A DNA stretch of 64,000 bases from Candidatus Leptovillus affinis (GTDB taxonomy: Bacteria > Chloroflexota > Anaerolineae > Promineifilales > Promineifilaceae): contig JADIYP010000006.1 of the NCBI GenBank assembly GCA_016705235.1, positions 806,001-870,000 on the forward strand, read 5' to 3'. Shown here one piece after another: positions 48,624-56,942 of the stretch (its first letter is position 1; each line of letters opens with the position of its first letter). The position numbers and the translations under genes were made by a program. The notes below the pieces were generated by a model. That model ran no database searches. It saw only the letters and a program-made list of their open reading frames with translations, and was not told the DNA's origin.

Positions 48624-51440
48624 ATGAACACACAATTCTTTCACCACGCACACACACACCGGCTGCGACTCACCCTGGTGGCAGGCACGCTCTTTCTGGC
48701 GCTGCTGGCAGTCTTATTTCAGACGGCCGTTGCCCAAGACGCCACACCCACGCCGCCAGATGATACGGCCGTCATCGAACCGCCAACCGGCTCGCCGCTG
48801 CATCCCACGTTCCCCTTGTTGGATAAAGATGGCGCTAATGTGCTGGACAGCGGCAGCCCGGTTTCCACCATGCAAACCTGCGGCTCCTGCCACGACACTG
48901 ACTTCATTGTCACGCACAGCTTCCATGCCGATGTCGGGCTAAATGATTTTACGGCCGCCGGTGAAACGGCTAACGGCCGTATCTGGGACTCCAGCCCCGG
49001 TTTGTTCGGTAAATGGAACCCACTCACCTATCGCTACCTCTCGCCCGAAGGCGACGCCATCACCGATCTAACCACCGCCGACTGGATCAGCCTCTTTGGC
49101 GCGCGCCACGTCGGCGGCGGCCCGGCCATTACCAGCCGCGATGGCGACCCACTGAGCGATCTGCCCGCCACCGCCGGCCTGATGGACACCCAGGCCACCG
49201 ACCCCACCACCGGCAACCTGGTCCCCTGGGACTGGGCAGAATCCGGCGTGGTGGAAATGAACTGCTTCTTATGCCATACCCCCACACCCAACAACGAAGC
49301 GCGCATCGCTACTTTGCGCGCCGGAGATTTTCAATGGGCAAATACGGCCACTCTCTTGGGGACGGGAATCGTTGAACAGGTAAACGGGGCATGGCAATGG
49401 AATGAGACCGCCTTTGGGGAGGATGGAGAGCTAACCAAAGATTTTGTCATCATTCACGATCCCACGGACCAGAACTGCGCCCAATGTCACGGGCTGGTGC
49501 ATGTCGACGCGCAAACACCGCTCATCCTGAACGACTGTTCGCCATCGCAATGGAGCACCATCACCACAGGCCAAATCTTCTCGCCGCAGCGCCTTTCCAG
49601 CTCAGGCGTCAATCTAGAAAACAAAGAAGACCTCAACCGTTCCTGGGACATCCACGCCGAACGGGTCGTCGGCTGCACCGATTGCCACTACTCGCTCAAC
49701 AACCCCGTTTTCTACCAGGAAGACGCCGAATCCAAGCCCGATCACCTGGTTTTTGACCCACGCCGCATCGACCTGGGCGAATATCTGTACCGGCCGCTGC
49801 ACGAGTTTGCCAAAGGCCAAAGTTCCCAGGGCACGCTGGCCCCAGAATTTAACAACACGCTGCGCCGCTGCGAATCGTGCCACAGCATCGACAACACCCA
49901 CGATTGGCTGCCTTATAAAGAACGGCACACGGCCGTTCTCAGCTGCGAAACCTGTCACACCCCCCACATGTACGGCCCCGCCCGTCAATCCAACGACTGG
50001 ACCGTCCTCCGCACAGACAGCAGCCCGCAGACCGTTTGCCGTGGCGTTGAAGGCAGCGGCGCTACCTTCAGCAACGCCCTCATCACCGGCTTCGACCCGG
50101 TGCTGCTGCCTCGCCTCAACGCCGACGGCACCAGCTCGCTGGCTCCCCATAACCTCATCACCTCCTGGTATTGGGTCTATGGCGAACCGGCTCGCCCCGT
50201 GCCGCTGAACAAACTCCAGGCCGTCTGGCTCGACGAAAACAACCAATACCCGGCCGAAATCGTCAACGCCTTCGACGCCAACGGCGATGGCGCGCTGGAT
50301 AGCAGCGAATTAATCATCGACACCGACGCCAAGGAAACGCTGATTGCCGGCCGCCTGCAAGCCCAGGGCCTGGACAACCCCCGCATCACCGGGGAAGTGC
50401 AGCCCTACAACATCAGCCACAACATCGCCCATGGCGATTGGGCCACCAAAGAATGCGCCGACTGCCACAACGACAACTCGCGCATTACCCAACCCATGCT
50501 CCTGGCCAGCCAGATTCCCGGCGGCGTCATGCCTACCTTCTTCAACAGCGACACCACGGCCGTTACCGGCCAACTCACCACCGATGAAGAAGGCCAGCTT
50601 TATTACCAACCACAAACCAACAGCGACGACGACAAAGTCGCCAGCCTCTACATCCTCGGCCACGATTCTGTCTACTGGATCGACTGGTTGGGCGCGCTCA
50701 TCTTCCTGGGCACACTGGTGGGCGTGCTGGCCCACGGCGGCATGCGCATCTTGGCCGCCCGCCGCCAACCACAACAGCACGACCCAGAACTGCGCGACGT
50801 GTACATGTACTCTGTGTATGAACGGTTGTGGCACTGGCTGCAAACCCTGGTGATCTTCATCCTACTCTTCACCGGGCTGATTATTCACCGGCCGGGCCAA
50901 TTTGGCATCTTCAGCTTCCGTTACGTCGTGCTGGTGCACAATGCGATGGCCTTCATCCTGGTGGTAAACGCAGCCCTGGCAGCCTTTTACCACCTGGCCA
51001 GTGGCGAAATCCGGCAGTTCCTGCCCCAGCCACGCGGCTTCTTTAATGATGCGATTGTCCAGACAAAATATTACCTGCAAGGCATCTTCCGCGGCGAAGA
51101 ACATCCATACGAGAAAACGCGCCAGCGAAAAATGAACCCCTTACAGCAAGCAACCTATTTTGGATTGCTGAATGTACTGCTGCCTTTGCAAGTAATTACC
51201 GGTATTTTGATGTGGGGCGCGCAGCGCTGGCCAGACATCGCCGCAATGGTGGGCGGGCTGCCCTTCCTGGCGCCTTTCCACACCCTGATTTCCTGGTTGT
51301 TGGCTTCGTTTATTGTGGCCCATGTTTACCTGACGACCACTGGCCACACGCCAACCGCCAATATCAAAGCCATGATTATGGGTTGGGATGAAGTGGAAGT
51401 TCACAGCAGCGGCTCGGCGACCGCGCAGTCAGCCGATTAA
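48624..51440 (+). CDS. heptaheme cytochrome c-cytochrome b561 fusion
   Basis: 938 aa. Signal peptide (LTLVAGTLFLALLAVLFQTAVA), then an extracytoplasmic region with seven CXXCH motifs to about residue 620, including an EF-hand-like loop (DANGDGALDSSEL). After a membrane segment near residue 695, the C-terminal 230 residues form a four-helix cytochrome b561/FdhI-like domain with His ligands in YERLWHW, VHNAMAF and FHTLISWLLASFIVAHVYLTTTGH. One polypeptide thus joins the menaquinone pool to a periplasmic heme chain and probably feeds the OTR protein. ATG 48624, 10 nt after the OTR stop. Confidence 0.87.
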   Translation: MNTQFFHHAHTHRLRLTLVAGTLFLALLAVLFQTAVAQDATPTPPDDTAVIEPPTGSPLHPTFPLLDKDGANVLDSGSPVSTMQTCGSCHDTDFIVTHSFHADVGLNDFTAAGETANGRIWDSSPGLFGKWNPLTYRYLSPEGDAITDLTTADWISLFGARHVGGGPAITSRDGDPLSDLPATAGLMDTQATDPTTGNLVPWDWAESGVVEMNCFLCHTPTPNNEARIATLRAGDFQWANTATLLGTGIVEQVNGAWQWNETAFGEDGELTKDFVIIHDPTDQNCAQCHGLVHVDAQTPLILNDCSPSQWSTITTGQIFSPQRLSSSGVNLENKEDLNRSWDIHAERVVGCTDCHYSLNNPVFYQEDAESKPDHLVFDPRRIDLGEYLYRPLHEFAKGQSSQGTLAPEFNNTLRRCESCHSIDNTHDWLPYKERHTAVLSCETCHTPHMYGPARQSNDWTVLRTDSSPQTVCRGVEGSGATFSNALITGFDPVLLPRLNADGTSSLAPHNLITSWYWVYGEPARPVPLNKLQAVWLDENNQYPAEIVNAFDANGDGALDSSELIIDTDAKETLIAGRLQAQGLDNPRITGEVQPYNISHNIAHGDWATKECADCHNDNSRITQPMLLASQIPGGVMPTFFNSDTTAVTGQLTTDEEGQLYYQPQTNSDDDKVASLYILGHDSVYWIDWLGALIFLGTLVGVLAHGGMRILAARRQPQQHDPELRDVYMYSVYERLWHWLQTLVIFILLFTGLIIHRPGQFGIFSFRYVVLVHNAMAFILVVNAALAAFYHLASGEIRQFLPQPRGFFNDAIVQTKYYLQGIFRGEEHPYEKTRQRKMNPLQQATYFGLLNVLLPLQVITGILMWGAQRWPDIAAMVGGLPFLAPFHTLISWLLASFIVAHVYLTTTGHTPTANIKAMIMGWDEVEVHSSGSATAQSAD

Positions 51441-51449
51441 TTTAGCGCT

Positions 51450-51489
51450 TGTAAGCTGTTAGCCAGGAACCTGTGGCTAACAGCTTACA
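51450..51489. repeat. GTAAGCTGTTAGCCA hairpin between cytochrome and YeeE genes
   Basis: Perfect 15-bp arms (51451-51465 and 51474-51488), 8-nt loop; belongs to the GCTGTTAGC palindrome family. Followed by CACAGTTTTT, so it could attenuate transcription inside the operon. Confidence 0.7.
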
Positions 51490-51516
51490 GGTCACAGTTT
51501 TTAGAATGGAGTTAAT

Positions 51517-52098
51517 ATGACAACTTTGACACCAACAGAAACAAAATCTTCTTTTGGACAAACGCTGAAACGCGTTTTGACATCTCGCAAGGAAAAGGCG
51601 TATATCAACCCATACCTGGGCGGCATCTTGCTCGGGCTGGTGTTATTTGGCGCATTTTTCTTTACGGGGAATGGACTGGGTGCATCGGGCGGGTTGAACC
51701 GTATTTTGGTGTATGTTGAAGATTTGATAGCTCCGGGACATACGGATCGGGTGCCTTATTTGATTACGATGGCCGGCGGCAGCAAGAACGCCCTGGACAA
51801 TTGGGTGGTGTTCATGACTTTCGGCACGATTATTGGCGGTTTTGTGGCGGGTGTGTTAAACGGCCGTTTCAAAGTCGAAACCAATCGTGGCCCCCAGGTG
51901 CCTGTAAAAGTACGTTGGGTCATGGCCTTCATCGGCGGCAGCCTGATGGGCTATGGGGCGCGCATGGCGCGTGGCTGCACCTCCGGGCAAGCCCTGTCTG
52001 GCGGCGCTGTACTCTCTGTCGGCAGTTGGGCCTTCATGTTTGCCGTCTTTGGCGGCGCTTATTTGCTGGCCTACTCGTTACGCAAGTTCTGGAACTAA
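51517..52098 (+). CDS. YeeE/YedE (TsuA-like) transporter subunit, N-terminal half type
   Basis: 193 aa with about five membrane helices. Conserved Cys motif MARGCTSGQALSGGA, one of the cysteine sites described in the thiosulfate transporter TsuA. In TsuA the two halves are one protein; here the second half-type protein is encoded next, so the pair may form a heterodimeric channel. ATGGAG precedes the ATG by 5 nt. Neighbouring OTR supports thiosulfate or another sulfur species as substrate. Confidence 0.83.
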   Translation: MTTLTPTETKSSFGQTLKRVLTSRKEKAYINPYLGGILLGLVLFGAFFFTGNGLGASGGLNRILVYVEDLIAPGHTDRVPYLITMAGGSKNALDNWVVFMTFGTIIGGFVAGVLNGRFKVETNRGPQVPVKVRWVMAFIGGSLMGYGARMARGCTSGQALSGGAVLSVGSWAFMFAVFGGAYLLAYSLRKFWN

Positions 52099-52109
52099 CT
52101 AATTCGGGA

Positions 52110-52129
52110 GACAGGTTGGCAAACCTGTC
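52110..52129. repeat. GACAGGTT/AACCTGTC hairpin between the two YeeE genes
   Basis: 8-bp stem and short loop in the 54-nt gap, ahead of the AAGGAGACC ribosome-binding site; probably tunes expression of the second subunit. Confidence 0.5.
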
Positions 52130-52152
52130 TTTCAGGTGTGAAGGAGACCATA

Positions 52153-53382
52153 ATGGCACCATTTCCTGTACAACTACCAACGATTTTCGGCCACTGGGGC
52201 GCGCTACTCATCTATGGGGTGATTGGTTTTGCGTTCGGCTATGTCCTGGAAATCTCTGGCTTCGGTAATTCTAAAAAACTGGCCGCTCAGTTTTACTTCA
52301 AAGACCTCACCGTTCTAAAGGTCATGTTCGGCGCGATTATCGTGGCCATGGTTTTGATATTTGGGGCAACGGCCGTTGGCCTGCTCGATTACAACTTACT
52401 CTGGGTAAACCCCACTTACCTCTGGCCTGGCATCCTCGGCGGCCTGATCATGGGGTTTGGGTTCATCGTCGGTGGTTTTTGCCCAGGCACATCCCTGGTC
52501 GCTATGGCCACCGGCAAACTCGACGGCATTTTCTTTGTCCTGGGCGTCCTGTTTGGCATCTTCCTGTTTGGTGAAACGGTCGACAACTTCGCTATTTTCT
52601 GGAATTCGTCCTACATGGGCCGCTTCACCCTACCCGAACTATTTGGCCTGCCCACCGGCGTCGTAGTCCTGGGCGTCGTCCTGATGGCTCTGTTCATGTT
52701 TTGGGGCGCGGAAAAACTGGAACAAAAATTCGGCGGGGCCGATGCCAAAGCCGCTCCCAGATGGCGTTACTTCGCGGCCGCCGCAGTCGCCTTGGGCGGC
52801 GTAGTCCTCATCGTCCTGGGACAACCCACCGTCGAAGACCGCTGGACGCGCTTAGAGCCGGAAAAAGGCCAACTGCTGGCCGACCGGGCCGTACAAATCC
52901 ATCCCGGCGAACTACTGTCCATCATCGAAGACACCAGCATTAAAGTGATCATGCTCGATGTGCGCGACGAAGTCGATTACAACATTTTCCATATTTTAGA
53001 CGCACAGCACATACCGTTAAGCGAGATCGACAGCAAAGTGGCCGATTTGCACTTTGAACCGGCAAATGCTGTCTTTGTGCTGATGAGCAATGACGAAACC
53101 GCCGCGACAGAAGCCTGGAAAGTGCTGGTTGCAGAGGCCGTGCCCAATGTCTATATTTTGGAAGGCGGCATCAACAACTGGATCGCCACGTTTGGCGACG
53201 ACAATCTGACCAAACGCTTTAACGCCGGGGCTGGCAACGACGAATTGTGTTACATCTTCGATTCAGCCATCGGTGACCGGTATGCGGCGTCTGAACCAAA
53301 CCCGCACGCATATGAGCTGGAATTCACGCCCAAAGTGAAGCTTGAGCTGAAGCGCGGACCGACGAGCGGCGGCTGCGGCTAA
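52153..53382 (+). CDS. YeeE/YedE transporter-rhodanese-like fusion
   Basis: 409 aa. Five or six membrane helices carry the second TsuA-type motif GGFCPGTSLVAMATG. A further helix (RYFAAAAVALGGVVLIVLG) leads into a rhodanese-like domain from about residue 245 (IKVIMLDVRDEVDYNIFHILDAQHIPL...). The catalytic-loop Cys is replaced: the loop reads VLMSNDETAATEAW. The protein ends TSGGCG, similar to the GGCGG sulfur-carrying arm of SoxY. ATG 52153 follows AAGGAGACC. Probably binds or hands over sulfane sulfur imported by the YeeE pair; the SoxY comparison is inference. Confidence 0.83.
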   Translation: MAPFPVQLPTIFGHWGALLIYGVIGFAFGYVLEISGFGNSKKLAAQFYFKDLTVLKVMFGAIIVAMVLIFGATAVGLLDYNLLWVNPTYLWPGILGGLIMGFGFIVGGFCPGTSLVAMATGKLDGIFFVLGVLFGIFLFGETVDNFAIFWNSSYMGRFTLPELFGLPTGVVVLGVVLMALFMFWGAEKLEQKFGGADAKAAPRWRYFAAAAVALGGVVLIVLGQPTVEDRWTRLEPEKGQLLADRAVQIHPGELLSIIEDTSIKVIMLDVRDEVDYNIFHILDAQHIPLSEIDSKVADLHFEPANAVFVLMSNDETAATEAWKVLVAEAVPNVYILEGGINNWIATFGDDNLTKRFNAGAGNDELCYIFDSAIGDRYAASEPNPHAYELEFTPKVKLELKRGPTSGGCG

Positions 53383-53401
53383 ACTGCTTGAAAAAAAAGT
53401 C

Positions 53402-53440
53402 AACGGGGCGTCTGAAAAAAATTCAGACGCCCCGTTTTGC
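53402..53440. terminator. rho-independent terminator after the sulfur operon
   Basis: AACGGGGCGTCTGAA-AAAAA-TTCAGACGCCCCGTT followed by TTGCGTTTT; perfect 15-bp stem. Confidence 0.95.
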
Positions 53441-53508
53441 GTTTTCTGGCTGTCGCCACGGCCGTTTCTCCGCTATACTCTCGCCACAACACACAAGGAC
53501 CAACCCTG

Positions 53509-54360
53509 ATGGAACAGACACCCAAACCATACCGGCAGCTGCTGGAAAACTTAAACGGCCGTTTCCAAGCCTTCCCCCAGGTGGCCGCCATCGCCCTCGG
53601 CGGGTCGTTGGCCGGCCCCAACCACGACGCCGGATCAGACATTGACCTCTACGTTTTCGTCCGCGACCTCATCCCCCTGACCGACCGGCAGGCCATTGTT
53701 GCCGAGCTTGGCGCGTCACGCGCGGATCTCAATTTACAACTTTGGGATTTGGGCGATGAATGGTTCGACGCGGCCACCGGCATCGAAGTGGATGTGATTT
53801 ATTGGTGGCAAGATTGGATTGCGACGCAGCTAGACCGGGTTTTGGTCGAGCATCAGGCCAGCGTAGGATATTCCACCTGCTTTTGGCACACCATTCGCCA
53901 GGCACGGCCGTTATACGACCCCACCGGCTGGCTGGCTAACCTGCAAACCCAAGCCGATCAACCCTATCCCGAACCACTACGCCAGGACATCATCGCCAAA
54001 AATCATTCCGTTTTGCGCCAAATCATCCCTTCCTACAGGTATCAGTTAGAAAAAGCGGTCCAACGGGGCGATATGGTCAGCGTCAACCACCGCGTGGCCG
54101 CGCTGCTGGCCAGTTATTTCGACGTGCTGTTTGCGCTGAACCGGGTTCCGCACCCTGGCGAGAAGCGGCTGTTGGCGAAAGCGGAGGAATTGTGTGGGAT
54201 ACGGCCGTTGCGCATGAACGAAGAGGTAACGGCCGTACTCACCACCACCGACCCCGCCCTCCTCAGCGCCACCGACGCCCTCATCGACAGTCTGGACGCC
54301 CTACTGTATGCCGAGGGTTTATTTGGCAAACAACAAGCAGCTACCACCCCCACGAAATAA
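53509..54360 (+). CDS. nucleotidyltransferase-fold protein (DUF4037-like)
   Basis: 283 aa. Minimal nucleotidyltransferase motif GGSLAGPNHDAGSDIDLYV (GS...D-x-D) near residue 31, with the third Asp probably in GIEVDVIYW, then a helical domain (HSVLRQIIPSYRYQLEKAVQRGDMV...VAALLASYFDVLFALNR). Could nucleotidylate a small molecule (aminoglycoside transferase-like) or a protein; undetermined. TATACT at 53473-53478 is a likely -10 box. ATG 53509 is preceded by AAGGACC. Confidence 0.75.
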   Translation: MEQTPKPYRQLLENLNGRFQAFPQVAAIALGGSLAGPNHDAGSDIDLYVFVRDLIPLTDRQAIVAELGASRADLNLQLWDLGDEWFDAATGIEVDVIYWWQDWIATQLDRVLVEHQASVGYSTCFWHTIRQARPLYDPTGWLANLQTQADQPYPEPLRQDIIAKNHSVLRQIIPSYRYQLEKAVQRGDMVSVNHRVAALLASYFDVLFALNRVPHPGEKRLLAKAEELCGIRPLRMNEEVTAVLTTTDPALLSATDALIDSLDALLYAEGLFGKQQAATTPTK

Positions 54361-54365
54361 ATTTT

Positions 54366-54379
54366 GTAGCCGCGGCTAC
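54366..54379. repeat. solitary GTAGCCGCGGCTAC palindrome
   Basis: Contains only the closing stem of the 22855 and 58581 array units, without the inner hairpins. May be a collapsed or seed copy. Confidence 0.5.
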
Positions 54380-54390
54380 AAGGCTATACC

Positions 54391-54448
54391 GACCCCAAGG
54401 GTTTGCTCTTGAAAATTTGGGTTATTTGGGCACAAAACCCTTGGGGTC
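54391..54448. repeat. GACCCCAAGGGTTT ... AAACCCTTGGGGTC palindromic repeat
   Basis: Same family as 7319, 10084 and 12447, with a 30-nt loop, between the nucleotidyltransferase and antiporter genes. Confidence 0.65.
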
Positions 54449-54486
54449 TTGCCAGAGAACCCTGTATAGGTAAAAAGGAAATTTCT

Positions 54487-56295
54487 ATGCACCAAAATAT
54501 TATCGTTGGCATCGGCAGCATTCTCATCCTCGGCATCCTGGCCCAATGGATTGGCTGGCGGCTCAAAGTGCCCGCCATCCTGCCCTTATTAATCATCGGT
54601 TTCATCGCCGGACCAATCACCGGCCTGCTCCACCCCGACGAACTCATTGGCGATCTGCTTTTCCCGGTGGTGTCCATTTCTGTCGCCGTGATCTTGTTTG
54701 AGGGTGGCCTGAGCCTGAAACGCGAAGAGATGGCCGGCGTCAGCAAAGTGGTTATCCGGCTGATCACCATTGGCGTGCTGCTCACCTGGCTGGGGACCGG
54801 CCTGGCGGCTTACCTTGTATTCGATCTGAGTTTAAGTTTGGCCGCCCTGCTGGGCGCAATTCTGGTTGTTTCCGGGCCAACAGTGGTTTTGCCCATGCTG
54901 CGCTCTATCCGACCCGTTAACCGGGTGCGGTCCATCTTGAAATGGGAAGGCATCCTCGTGGACCCTGTTGGGGCGACGCTGGCGGTGCTGATTTTGGGTG
55001 TCATCGCCTCCGGCGACCCAGACCATCTGACCATTCCGGCCGTCCTGTTGGGCATCGGCCTCACGCTGCTGGGCGGCGGCCTGATCGGCGGCCTTGTCGC
55101 CGGGTTTACCATTTTCTTGTTTCGGCGCAATTGGGTTCCAGAATATCTACAGACGGCTTTCACCCTCATGCTGGTGATTGGCGCGTTCCTCCTATCCAAC
55201 AACCTGCGCGCCGAGTCTGGTTTGATGGCTGTGACCGTGATGGGCATCGTGTTTGCCAATCAGCGCCAGGTAAACATCCAACACATCGTCTCTTTCAAGG
55301 AGGAATTGGGCGTTTTATTGCTGTCCGTGTTGTTTATCATTTTGTCGGCGCGGATGCAGTTGGATGATTTTGTGGGCATTGGCTGGGAAGCGTTTGTTTT
55401 TTTGGCGGCGTTGATTTTGGTCATACGGCCGTTAGCCGTCTTTTTCTCCACCATTCGCTCCCGCCTCCCCTGGCAGGAACGCCTGTTCATGGCCTGGATG
55501 GCGCCACGAGGAATTGTAGCGGCGTCGGTCGCCTCGTTTTTCGCCCTGGAATTAAGCGATTTAGGCTACCCGGGCACAGAACAATTGGTCGCCCTCACCT
55601 TTCTGGTGGTTGTAGGCACAGTCGCGGTATATGCTCTGACGGCCGGACCGCTGGCGCACGCCCTCAAGGTGGTCCAAACCAATCCACAAGGCACGCTCAT
55701 CGTCGGGGCGCATGGCTGGGCGCGAGAAATTGCCGGCGCCATCCAGGCGGCCGGTTTTGAGGCGTGGCTGGTAGACACCAACCTGAGCAACATTCGGGCG
55801 GCGGAATCGGAAGGACTAACGGCCGTCTACGGCAACATCCTCACCGACAACGTTCTCGACAGTCTGCCGCTGGCGCGCATTGGCCGCCTGCTGGCCCTGA
55901 CTTCTAACAGCGAACTCAACGCCCTGGCCGGTTTGTTTTTCCAGGAATATCTGGGCCGCGACCACATCTTCGCCCTCGCCTCGGCCACCGATGGCCTGTC
56001 GGAAGTAAAAGCCCAGCTTTTGCGCGAGCACTGCCTGTTCGATGTAGACAAAGGGTTCGATTACCTGGAGCAGCAGTTCGACGCCGGGGCCACCGTGCAG
56101 TTGGTGCCGTTTTCCAACGAGTTTACTTATCTGGATTTTCAGGCCCGGCATGGCGAAACCGCCACGCCGCTGTTCATTGCCGATGGGCAAACATTGAGCG
56201 TGATTCTGACAAAGACGGCCGTCGCCCCCAAACCCGGCCAACAACTCATCAGCATCATGCCGAGGGACGGCCGTTGGTCATCCACTCGTCCATAA
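54487..56295 (+). CDS. CPA1-type Na+(K+)/H+ antiporter with RCK domain
   Basis: 602 aa. About 12 membrane helices with the CPA1 core (SGPTVVLPMLRSIRP, WEGILVDPVGATLAVLI, MAPRGIVAASVASFFALE), where the DP pair is the ion-binding position. Residues about 400-530 form an RCK/TrkA-N domain (GTLIVGAHGWAREIAGAIQAAGFEAWLVDTN), which probably binds NAD(H) or nucleotides and gates transport. A further TrkA-C-like segment ends the protein. ATG 54487 follows AAAAAGGAAA; the frame upstream runs through a palindrome. Confidence 0.88.
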   Translation: MHQNIIVGIGSILILGILAQWIGWRLKVPAILPLLIIGFIAGPITGLLHPDELIGDLLFPVVSISVAVILFEGGLSLKREEMAGVSKVVIRLITIGVLLTWLGTGLAAYLVFDLSLSLAALLGAILVVSGPTVVLPMLRSIRPVNRVRSILKWEGILVDPVGATLAVLILGVIASGDPDHLTIPAVLLGIGLTLLGGGLIGGLVAGFTIFLFRRNWVPEYLQTAFTLMLVIGAFLLSNNLRAESGLMAVTVMGIVFANQRQVNIQHIVSFKEELGVLLLSVLFIILSARMQLDDFVGIGWEAFVFLAALILVIRPLAVFFSTIRSRLPWQERLFMAWMAPRGIVAASVASFFALELSDLGYPGTEQLVALTFLVVVGTVAVYALTAGPLAHALKVVQTNPQGTLIVGAHGWAREIAGAIQAAGFEAWLVDTNLSNIRAAESEGLTAVYGNILTDNVLDSLPLARIGRLLALTSNSELNALAGLFFQEYLGRDHIFALASATDGLSEVKAQLLREHCLFDVDKGFDYLEQQFDAGATVQLVPFSNEFTYLDFQARHGETATPLFIADGQTLSVILTKTAVAPKPGQQLISIMPRDGRWSSTRP

Positions 56296-56348
56296 ACCCA
56301 CCAGCCTGAAATTTGCCATTTTTCCGCCCTTGGTTATCCTTACATCTT

Positions 56349-56903
56349 ATGAACCCATTCCACTGGACTTTCGACAAACTCTATCCCGTCATTCGCTTTA
56401 CCTACGAAGTGGTGCAGAAGCACGCCTGGTTTGATCAGATCACGCCTGACGGCCCCATCCATGAAGAACTGTGGCTCGGCGGCGCGCCAACCTACAAACG
56501 CGACTACCATTTCATTAAGGACAACAACATTGGGGCTGTGGTAAACATTCGCGCCGAACGGGAAGATGACGCCATGTATTACGCCGCCCATGACATCCAA
56601 TACGTCCAGTTATATGTGCTGGACATCACCATTCCCCCCGAACAAATTTTGGATGAAGGGGTGGCGTGGATGAAAGAACAGATTGCCAACGGCCGTTCCG
56701 TCCTCATCCACTGCGCCAAAGGGCGCGGCCGTTCCGCCACACTGCTGGCCGCCTACCTGATGCTGGAACACGGCCTCACCTTCGAGGAAGCCGAAGCCCT
56801 CCTCAAAAGCAAACGCGCCCTCACCAAACTGGAAGACCGCCACCGCGACCGCCTGAACCTGTGGGTGGAAACGCGGGGCAAGAAGCTAGAGATTGACGAT
56901 TGA
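56349..56903 (+). CDS. dual-specificity protein phosphatase
   Basis: 184 aa with the Cys-phosphatase P-loop in VLIHCAKGRGRSATLLAAYLM (H-C-x5-R-S) and an upstream general-acid Asp in YVLDITIPPE. Resembles the plant/bacterial PTPMT/DSP group, which may dephosphorylate proteins or phosphatidylglycerophosphate. ATG 56349 was preferred to 56313 because the fold starts there; no strong RBS. The last codons lie in a palindrome shared with convergent metZ. Confidence 0.85.
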   Translation: MNPFHWTFDKLYPVIRFTYEVVQKHAWFDQITPDGPIHEELWLGGAPTYKRDYHFIKDNNIGAVVNIRAEREDDAMYYAAHDIQYVQLYVLDITIPPEQILDEGVAWMKEQIANGRSVLIHCAKGRGRSATLLAAYLMLEHGLTFEEAEALLKSKRALTKLEDRHRDRLNLWVETRGKKLEIDD

Positions 56904-56942
56904 CGATTTGGGAATCGCAAACCGCAAATCGCAAATCGTCAC
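56891..56942. terminator. GATTGACGATTTG palindrome between convergent genes
   Basis: GACGATTGACGATTTG pairs with CAAATCGCAAATCGTC; includes the stop codons of the phosphatase and of metZ. Likely bidirectional terminator of the dispersed family. Confidence 0.6.
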
